NCBI GenBank assembly: GCA_963930645.1
Contig: OZ005648.1
Location: 103,050,667 to 103,114,666, forward strand
Length of the DNA: 64,000 bases
Source: Salticus scenicus
Taxonomy: Eukaryota; Arthropoda; Arachnida; Araneae; Salticidae
Direction: 5' to 3'
Position 1 is the first letter of the stretch. Each line of letters starts with the position of its first letter. The notes under the pieces are model-generated. The model saw only the letters and a program-made list of their open reading frames with translations. It did not search any database and was not told the origin of the DNA. Shown one piece after another: positions 56,495 to 64,000 of the stretch. Made by a program: the position numbers and the translations under genes.

Positions 56495-56985
56495 AATTTT
56501 ACGCTTGGCTCGAAATGGTAAAAATGAAAAAAAAAATATAATAACAACATATAATTTATATAAATAAATAAAAAGTAGGGGAACGAGTTTTAACGTGATT
56601 ATAGCATCGAAATTTCACTTTATTGCTTCATATGTGTGATTTTGGACATGACTTTCTATGGTTTACTCTTTAAATAAAATAATTTATTCTTTTTTTTTTT
56701 TCCCGTTAACTCAATATTTCATTATAAAAATTCCCTTGTTTCCAAAAAAAGTTTTTATTAAGAAATAGTTTATTTCTTTGCATAGTGCGTTTATCAAAAT
56801 TGCACAAAAATGTTTTATAAAAATATCTCACATACAATGCAAAATATTGGTATTCTTTTAAGTGTCCCTGTACAAAAACCAATATTGAAATTTATACTAT
56901 TTTGAATAGGGAACAGACCACAGTAATCTTAAAACACATTTATCAGTTTAAGGAATTCAATAAATACACTTTTGCACAAAAGTTT
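54713..56985. other. AT-rich DNA without gene; (AAAT)n 56453-56495
   Basis: The 55790-55910 segment (CCCCCACGTCATCTTCAGAG, GGTGGCACCACATG) is GC-richer but has no recognisable motif. CAGGGTTCGTAAGGTCATT at 55612 may be an element end. Otherwise AT-rich. Confidence 0.45.
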
Positions 56986-56989
56986 AACA

Positions 56990-58980
56990 AGATTTATAAA
57001 AAAATCAGTTTTTCTGTTTTTCAAATTAAAAAACGTATCTCTAAATGAAAGGTTTTTAAACACTGGATATGTAAAGAACAGGCTCCTCTTCGTGTTTTCA
57101 GTGAATATGAGGCTACGACAATAATTAGAGGACAGGCAATGAATTGAGCAAAATCAATAATGTTTGCGGTCACCGTGTACCGTTAAGTGAAGAAAATGAT
57201 CTGTAACTCTAGAATATGTTAATACAGACCCAGTACAATTTGTGGATGATTTTTTTTTTCTTGACATTAGCATGTTAAATATCGGAGATATAAGCATTTA
57301 TTTTAATACTTCAAAAAAATCAGCATGTTTTTTATTTATTATATACAGAGTTTTAAACAAAAATTATTCCCACTTTCAGATAAATTGAAAAAAAAAAAAC
57401 TTTTGAAACAATATACTGCAATCGAAAAACAATTATCTTAAATATTTCATGAAATTTCAGCATTTTTATCAAAAGGGCTTTCACTGCGGATACGTGAAAA
57501 ATAGAACAATTTTTATTGCGTGGGTTGAAAGCTAGATATATTGGGCAACTTTTTTCAAAAGTTCATCATGTGAATAAAGTAAATTTAAGCGAATTAAGCT
57601 AACTGTCGGCAGAAAAAAAAACGAGCTAGACTTTAGGTATTTTGATGAGTTGAAATTTCATAAGAGATTTTTCACATGCTGCGCAATTAATTTGAAGATC
57701 AAATTATTTCAACCACTTTGCAAAAGTTCTTTTTTGTGGAAAATCCCTTATGATCTCAAAATCTTTCTAAAAAAACATAAATGTGTTAGAGTTGCGTATA
57801 GTAAAAAAGAAATTTTCGCAAAAAAGAAATTTTAGAGCATGGTTAAAACAATTAGATCTTGAAATTAATTGCGCGGCACCTGAAAAAACCCTTATAAAAT
57901 TTCAACTCTGGAAAATACCTATAATCAAGCTCGTTCTTTTGCCGACATTTTGCTTAATTTTCACTCTATTCAAATGAACTTCTGACAAAAGTTAGTTGTA
58001 AAAGGGTTCATTGTAAAAGGGAATTATCTCCCTATAAATGGATTTTGAAATAACGAGCTTTTTGCAAATTTATGTGTCGGAATAAAAGTGAAGATTCAGT
58101 AAGTATTTTAGAGTTTTAATCAGAGTTATAAGAACTTACAAATTATAAGACAAATAATTTAAAATAACTCAAAAATTTCATTTTTATAATAAATCTTTAG
58201 AAGTTTTAGTTTCCTGATAAAAAAACAAATAATTCCATTTATGGAATTTCAATGCAATTACTGGAGTTTTTTCATTTTTATTATAAGAGATATGACTAAA
58301 TGTGATATAATTAAACAAAAATATACATATTTAAAAAATATGGAGTTGCACAATTTTTACAATGAGCCGTCCATATCTAGCTTTCAACCTTTGTAATAAA
58401 ATATTTTCTATCTTTCGCTCATGCGCAGTGAAAACGTGTATTTTTTTTTTTTTTTTATATATATATATATATAAAAGGCTCATATTTCGTGAGATATTTA
58501 AGATATGTGTACTCAGATTGCAATGTATTGTTTCAAAAGTGTTTTTTTTTTTTCCAATCGATTTGAAAGTGGGAATATTATTAATTTAAAACTCTGTATA
58601 TTATAAATAAAAAACGCGCTGATTCTTCTTCTTTTTCCTTTTTTGAGTTTTAAAATAAATGCTTATAACTCCATTATTTAACAGTTATCGTCACACAAAT
58701 TCATCCACGACTTGTACTGTCTCTTTATTAACATATCCTAAAGTTACAGATCATTTATTTCATATGCCAATACAGGGTGATCGCAAACTTTATTTCATTT
58801 TGCTCAGTTTGTTGCCGGCCCCTTAATTTTTGTCGTAACCTAATCTTTAAAGAAACACATGAGGCAGACCCTGTTATTTACATATCCAGGGTTTTAAAAC
58901 ATTTCATCTAGAGATATGTCTTTCAATAATAATAATAATCATAATAATAATAATAATAAAACTGATAAACCTTCCTAAAT
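56990..58980. repeat. Long inverted repeat, ~2 kb (foldback element)
   Basis: From the centre outwards the two arms share, inverted: GTTGAAATTTCATAAGAG, GCGCAATTAATTTGAAGATC, ACGAGCTNGAnTnTAGGTAT, TGTCGGCAnAA, AAAGTTCAT, GGGTTGAAAGCTAGA, ATGATCTGTAACTnTAGnAT, GTTTGCGGTCACCGTGTA versus GTTTGCGATCACCCTGTA, GGCTACGACA-ATTA, ACTGGATATGTAAAGAACAG and ACGTATCTCTAAATGAAA. The left arm is about 57000-57780 and the right about 57838-58980; the right arm holds extra sequence near 58010-58365. Arms are diverged (roughly three quarters identical by eye). Small frames at 57650-57977 fall in the arms near the centre and are not gene-like. Confidence 0.8.
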
Positions 58981-59753
58981 TTTTGAGTAGGAATGTATTT
59001 ACAGAAACGAGAGTGTGGACTGACAGACAGACTAACCAAAATCATAATACTTTCCAAGCTTGTTGGATATTTTATTTATGTTACTTTCGTTTGGTTAAGA
59101 ATATTTAAAATGTGGGTGATTTTAAAGTTATTAGCACAAAATGATAAATCATCATAATATGATACATGATTAATATTTAAAAAAAAAAAAAAAAAAAAAA
59201 ACGACAAATATTAAAATAATGTTTTAGTTTTACACATAAGTAATACAAAGTATTACAAACCAAATTAAATATATGTTTAAACAAACTTAGAAATAAAATT
59301 TTAATCCCAAATACTTTTTAATTTGAATATAAACTTATGTTTTACAAAGAATTTAATTCAAAAAGAATATATTTGGAGTACATTAGATTGCATTTAATGA
59401 AAGAATCTTGAATACCAAATGTATTCTAATTAAATTACTCCAGTCTTTCTAGGAGATTAAACTAATAATAGAAATGATAGAATGTCGTTAGGGAAATTAA
59501 ATTTTTATTTACATCAGCCTGGTTTCCCGAATTTTATTTCGCTATATTAAATTCATCCGTGACTTGAAATTAAATATGCATCTACAAAAACTGCTCAGAG
59601 TTATTTACCATTTCCCGAAAAAGAATAAAATTTTGAGATGTAAAAATATTATACTTTCATGTATTTAGATTTAAATATTTCTTTTTAATTGAGAAAGGCA
59701 AATCAAACATTTGATGCTTTTAGAGGGATTTCTTTTAATCTTATTATTTAAAA

Positions 59754-59793
<40 letters not shown>

Positions 59794-59960
59794 GTTTTTG
59801 TTTTTGGCCTTGATGATCAGTTTTAAAAATTTTCATTTTAATTTATTTTTAAATTATGTGTTATTTAAGAAAGGAGAATGTTTAAAAACTCAATTTTGTA
59901 TACCTTTTAATTCATCTTAAAAAAGATTATATGATACGGGAAATACATTCAAAATATAAC
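58981..59960. other. No gene; poly(A) 59179-59201 and 59757-59790
   Basis: AT-rich. Repeat U copy 2 lies at 59350-59580. Frame 59711-59920 owes its length to the poly(A) tract. Confidence 0.5.
59350..59580. repeat. Diverged dispersed repeat U, copy 2
   Basis: Ordered moderate similarity to 21690-21960 on the same strand. Confidence 0.45.
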
Positions 59961-60292
59961 TTAACACTTTTGCGACCGCATGTTTTTGTCATTTTGATAG
60001 TTACCCCCGCCTGTGGGCGTTATTCTTGTATATTATATTATTTCAAATCAATTTTTCCATATTCATATTTGTAGTATAAATGGATGTACATTACCGTTAT
60101 ACTTTTTCTAATCAAACTACTTATATCCACGATGTATTGATTGTATAATTGTGAATATTGGGTGTATTGTTAAGCAATAATGTAACCTATGTAATCTGCA
60201 GAAACGCTCACTGGCTGTGTTACAGACTTTCAATTCACCAAAACATTCTCTATCATTACCAAAGTACAGTAATGTTTCGTACAACGCGGTAA
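59961..60292. mobile_element. TTAA-flanked element, family H copy 3
   Basis: TTAACACTTTTGCGACCGC at the left. The right end (TACAACGCGGTAA) is diverged and its TTAA partly lost. CCGCCTGTGGGCGTTATTC and GAAACGCTCACTGGCTG boxes match copies 1 and 2. Confidence 0.7.
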
Positions 60293-60485
60293 CAGAGCTG
60301 ACAAATAAATGAAACCGTTTTCTTTTTTAACGCCATTAAATTTTTAGAGTACCAATCTATTGGTTCATACACTCGATTTAGTTTTTTGTATAAAGCACTT
60401 GCTTTGATATAAAACTAGTGGTTTTAAAATATAAAATTGTAATATTCATGAAGCAATCTTCCACCCGTGTTGCACGAGACTTCTA

Positions 60486-60685
60486 TAGAGTTACTAACTT
60501 TTATAGATTATTCCGCAGCATTGCTCGCCTCGTCTTCTTTTCACACCAATATATTTTACGAAAGATTTTCTTCTTACTTAATCGATGTCATATATTACAG
60601 AGAAATAGTCTATAAAAATTCCGGTGTGAAAAGGAGATGGTGCTAAAAATGATCCAGAATAAATTATAAAAGTTGTCAACTCTGC
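60486..60685. mobile_element. MITE family J copy next to the mariner relic, 6-bp TSD
   Basis: TAGAGTTACTAACTTTTATA pairs with the inverse TATAAAAGTTGTCAACTCTG; CTTCTA is on both sides (60480-60485, 60686-60691). Shares the CACACCAATATATTTTACGA core and ATTCCGGTGTGAAAAGG. Confidence 0.8.
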
Positions 60686-61716
60686 TTCTACAACCAATCG
60701 AGCAGCCGACGAATGGCAGTATTGTAGAGAGGTTCGTCTTTTGAAATAAGGAAACCGTCAACCCATTTTCGTACTTTGTAAAATGTCCGGAATTATATAT
60801 CAATCATAAGGCGTAGTGCACCGATCAAAACAAATAATATTCCGGAAGGGATTTATTAGGACTATCCGCCGGGTGCTCCAAAACTTAAAAAAAATATGAC
60901 ATTAACGTGATCTTGATAGATTTCAAAACATGACGCCTTGCGTTATCATTGAGCAATTTTACGGGGCGCAAACTTTTGAAAATAAAGGGACTTTTCCAGC
61001 AGATCTACCAGATCAATCACAGTAATTGTTGCATATAGAAATCGGCAGTTTCACTTATACTGGTCTCCAACAGTTTGTAACAGAGAGCACTCTTCATATC
61101 TCACCAGATGCTTAGAAATTTTTTTTACAGTGAATGCATCATTTTGACGTAAATTTTGTTGATTTAATACGATTCGTCTAAGGTATTTTCGTTTTGAGTT
61201 GTAATTACATATCCATTTTTCATATCCTGTCACGATTTTTTATAAGACAGATTTCCTACGATATTTGTTAAGAAGATTCATTTATTTTCCCTAAGAACAC
61301 AGTTGTCTACAATACATACCGAAGATATCCATAGGATGTCCATAGACGTCCCTTTCATCCATATGACATTCTGAGGATGTCATTTGGAGAAGTTGTGCTG
61401 TTAGGGTTAAGATATGTTCAGCCATGCTTTTCTGGCTCAATGCATGTGGCCCCTCCATCTTCCTGCTTTCTGAATTTTTCCCATTCGATTTTTGTGTTAC
61501 TTCTAATTGTTCGAAAACGTCTTTTTTTTGTTTGAGATGTAGATTTATCGAGCAGTGCTTTGAAATACCGCTAGGTTTATAACCGGTAACATCAACATCA
61601 TTACCTTTAAATTCAGGAAGACAAATTTCACGTGTGATTTCTGTTATGATTTCCTGCCCAAAACAGGAAAAATAGATTACCAAACTATTTCGAAAAATAT
61701 AATTGACGAAATTCAT
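60686..61716 (-). pseudogene. mariner-like transposase relic, near full length
   Basis: Minus-strand order. The 141-codon frame (61716-61291) has LPEFKGNDVDVTGYKPSG (cf. FKSGDFDLxDKPRSG) and LKQKKDVFEQLEVTQKS (second helix-turn-helix; cf. QTQxELAExLGVTQxxI), then RKMEGPHAL (cf. GxWVPHEL) and AEHILTLTAQLL. About 30 unrelated residues follow, possibly a small insertion (61275-61400). KYRRKSVL and VTGYEKWICNYNSKRK (near 61230) are the first-Asp block, with Asp changed to Tyr. LNDNARRHVLKSIK (near 60955-60915) keeps the second Asp; EHPADSPNKSLPEYYLF (near 60830) has Glu at the third position. KVRKWVDGFLISKDEPLY, then IRRLLDWL close the protein near 60690. Several stops and frame changes: inactive. 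Confidence 0.85.
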
Positions 61717-62936
61717 AACGAATGCAGCTATAAATGAAACACTTATTATATGGCATCTTTATCAAACATATAAAAAAAATGTCGATTTTACAGAAAAAAC
61801 TGCCCGAAATCATACTAGTTTAGTACCGCGATTTTTACAGCAGAATCTTGTTACATTGATACAAACTTTCCCTGTATAAAATAGTATTTATCTGCATTAA
61901 GGACAGGGTATTCATGTTAGATGATTTACCTATTTCTGTATGAATTTCTCCATGAACTTTTACAATTTCTCCAAGTTACAGAGTAATCCTGTTGAAAGAT
62001 GTAGACTTTGTTTGAAATGCAATTTCTCGGTATACAAGTGGTAATAAAGTTTTTAGGTCCCCTTTATTTTAGGAACCTCAAAATTGTTATGGAGCTGAAT
62101 GCAAAATCTTTTGCAGAAATTTAGGAGAACAAATATATGATGGAGAACTGAGTAGGATCTACTTATACACGCTAGGTTTTATGAAAGTGATATATTGAAT
62201 ATGTAACATATAAATATGTAAATATATGTTTTAATTCCGCATTCTTCTTTTTTTTTTTTTTTTTTTTTTTTTTCCACACCATTCTTTTTTTAGAGCATTT
62301 TTCTTCTTATTTCATCGTAAATACATTTGAAAACGATTACTCTATATATTATTGATAAAAATTACGCATTTCTTACTAAATTTAAAGGTACTACTATTGA
62401 AAAATAAAAACATGTAAAATCTTAAATAAAATGCAGATATTCTATTTACTCTATGTGTTGATATGAAACAAAAAAACAAAGTTTTTTTTTAATGAATTTT
62501 GTCAAAAGAAAAAAGAAAAAGAAAATAAGTATTTAGTAATAATTTATTAGTCTTATTGCAAAAAATGAATAAATAAAAATAAAACTGATTCGTGCAAGGG
62601 AAGCAACGCTTTTATTAACGATAAGCAACAAAATTTAAAAAGAAAATCTGCAAAAGAAAGAAATGAAAGAATATAGTTAACTTAACAAGAAATTATTAAT
62701 CCATATTCGGGAAAGTTAATTTTTTCTAATTAAAATTAGTTAGCTTTATTATAATAGAGGCATCAAAGGTTTTAACATTTAATATATAGTTTACTTAAAA
62801 GGTTTTTTATTTTAAAACATATGAAAATATAAGGTAGAGAGAGATAATCTGAGTTTATTATTTTTATCACTTTTGTAAGTAAGAAACTTTGAAAATTATT
62901 TACTTTTCTTTGTTAAATTAATTGCGTGATTGTCAT
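61717..62936. other. No gene; poly(T) 62248-62272 beside a partial MITE
   Basis: After the poly(T), CACACCATTCTTTTTTTAGA and TTTTTCTTCTTATTTCATCG (62273-62345) are the core of a D/J-type MITE lacking its ends. Otherwise AT-rich with no gene. Confidence 0.45.
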
Positions 62937-63158
62937 TTAACCCTTTGCGGCGCAAGACAATTCGGATCATTTAAATTATACTGCCACCGGAATTCATGAA
63001 CTAAATTAAACTAAAAGAAATTTTAAATTTTAAGGTTAAAAAACCCGGCTTTTTCTGATATGTTATAGACGTAAATTTTTGCTAAAAAATTTCCGGGATG
63101 AATTTTTGCAGCTGGATCTTAAATTTAGCGTCCTTGCAGCGAGGACACCGCGCGTTAA
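62937..63158. mobile_element. piggyBac-type MITE, family G copy
   Basis: TTAACCCTTTGCGGCGCAAG to CCGCGCGTTAA. Contains ACTGCCACCGGAATTCATGA and TTTCCGGGATGAATTTTTGC as in 28494-28723 and 47216-47445. Confidence 0.8.
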
Positions 63159-63422
63159 GGGGATAAAACCAATATTTCTACAACGAAAACATTTAAGTAT
63201 TTGTTAGGATTTTTTTTTTTTTTAATCAGGCAGAAATATTATTAATAACATTCTAAAAACCATGTAATAGCATAATGTAGCATGACAATATCTTTTCCTA
63301 AATATACCGTTAATGACAGGCGTGTTATGATTAACAATTATTTGTTATTTTTTAAATTACTGCTTAATTTTATTTCTTTGAACTGTACGAAAGACGAACG
63401 CAATTCATCTTCAATAAATTTT

Positions 63423-63457
<35 letters not shown>

Positions 63458-63554
63458 ATTTTATGCACAAAATTATATGCAAGTGCTTTTTTTTTTTTTG
63501 TCTTCGTGTTTAGAAGAAAGCTTTTTAAAGATTTATATTCACATATTCTATTTG
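63159..63554. other. No gene; poly(A) 63425-63455
   Basis: The 93-codon frame at 63282-63563 is carried by a poly(A)/lysine run and AT-rich sequence, with no domain. Confidence 0.5.
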
Positions 63555-63760
63555 TATATTTAAGGTGGTTTTACAAAGGTGAGTATTGTTGCAGGATTTT
63601 AGAGCGTATTATCAGGAGATATCTAAAATCCATTCATCACTTTTCGTTTGACATGTCGTTGAATTACACAGGTTAGATAAAACTCCTGTATCTTATTTTA
63701 AAAAGTCTGTTGTAAATAAATTGTTTTAAAATTTATTTAGTAAAGTTTTTGTTTTCCTTA
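63555..63760. repeat. Dispersed repeat K, partial copy 3
   Basis: GTGAGTATTGTTGCAGGATT, GGAGATATCTAAAATCCATT, TTGACATGT and AGTAAAGTTTTTG follow the order of the copies at 25930-26110 and 27895-28075. Confidence 0.6.
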
Positions 63761-63946
63761 TAATGCTAAACGGGATCATTCTTAAAAGACTGATTTACAC
63801 TTTTCTTTCTGTTTTATAATGATTAACATATCTATCATCGATTCAAAATTAAAAGAAAAAGAAAGATAAAATTTGTCAAACTCTAAAATATATTTGTATG
63901 AATATTAATCGTATACATTTTCATGATAATATTGCTGATAGATTCG

Positions 63947-64000
63947 TCTTTTTACGCAAAGAAATCATCAACCCATTTTCGTGTTTCGTAAAATGTCTGA
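63947..64000 (-). pseudogene. mariner-like transposase C-terminal fragment, cut by window edge
   Basis: On the minus strand QTFYETRKWVDDFFA, a stop codon, then KDES: this matches the C-terminal KWVDDFFASKDE segment of mariner transposases and is close to the equivalent part of the relic at 60686-61716 (KWVDGFLISKDE). The catalytic part would lie beyond the right edge. The in-frame stop (TAA where Ser is usual) makes it a relic unless misread. Confidence 0.7.

Noticed and set aside
57650..57977. Two overlapping frames in the 57-58 kb region
   Set aside because: They fall in the arms of the long inverted repeat near its centre, are lysine/phenylalanine rich, and differ between the two arms.
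58773..58800. TACAGGGTGATCGCAAAC as the left end of a separate mariner
   Set aside because: The same sequence occurs inverted at 57165-57190 inside a longer continuous inverted repeat, so it is internal to the foldback structure rather than a free end.
61291..61716. Longest open frame (141 codons) as a possible host exon
   Set aside because: Its second half matches the order of the mariner helix-turn-helix region and it is followed by the mariner catalytic blocks on the same strand, so it is part of a transposase relic.
1..64000. CRISPR arrays, operons, ribosome binding sites or prokaryotic defence genes
   Set aside because: No regularly spaced repeats with unique spacers and no prokaryotic gene organisation; all repeats seen fit eukaryotic mobile elements or microsatellites.

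Overview
The window looks like an intergenic or intronic stretch of a large, strongly AT-rich animal genome. I found no intact host protein-coding gene, no rRNA and no functional tRNA. Almost every open frame over 60 codons is either a by-product of simple sequence (runs of K, F or YI encoded by poly(A), poly(T) or (TA)n) or a fragment of a dead transposase. Nothing suggests a prokaryotic or organellar source: there are no operons, no ribosome binding sites and no dense coding. The mixture of mariner and Tc1-like transposase relics, TTAA-flanked piggyBac-type elements, hAT-type MITEs, a Helitron and two tRNA-derived SINE families, together with abundant poly(A)/(TA)n tracts, suggests an arthropod. 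My guess is a spider or other arachnid, but the sequence does not prove this.

Layout. 1-5.3 kb: short inverted-repeat elements, two Tc1-like transposase relics facing each other, a hAT-type MITE with an 8-bp target duplication, and a tRNA-like relic. 6.7-8.3 kb: a probable non-autonomous Helitron. 9.2-12.5 kb: a TTAA element, a diverged ~170/350-bp tandem repeat, and a palindromic element. 14.5-19.4 kb: a dense, nested MITE cluster (three levels at 16.2-16.7 kb), a mariner-end element carrying a TTAA element, and a SINE. 20.3-30.1 kb: MITEs, one split by a SINE, a repeated 511-bp composite, a young 139-bp MITE and a double palindrome. 30.5-34.2 kb: a mariner relic interrupted by a 5'-truncated SINE, a full-length SINE with a 13-bp target duplication, and a TTAA element inside another TTAA element. 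34-36.5 kb and 40-42.3 kb: nearly featureless AT-rich DNA. 36.5-40.2 kb: a further DDE transposase relic split by a MITE, a palindromic element and a pogo/Tigger-type element. 42.3-48 kb: a Helitron-type terminus, a TTAA element, and the second (inverted) composite carrying a young MITE. 50-59 kb: a 0.76-kb repeat, a third SINE copy and a ~2-kb long inverted repeat. 60-64 kb: a mariner relic, TTAA elements and a second mariner fragment cut by the window edge.

The genes do not work together. The value of the window is as a stratified record of transposition. The clearest result is a 139-bp MITE inserted in one copy of a duplicated composite and absent from the other copy, which defines the pre-insertion site and shows a 6-bp target-site duplication. 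Six insertions from several MITE families with CAG-like ends show the same 6-bp duplication length, unlike the 8 bp usual for hAT. Others with different ends show 7 or 8 bp. Boundaries of degenerate elements are accurate to about 5-20 bp, and all similarity was judged by eye.
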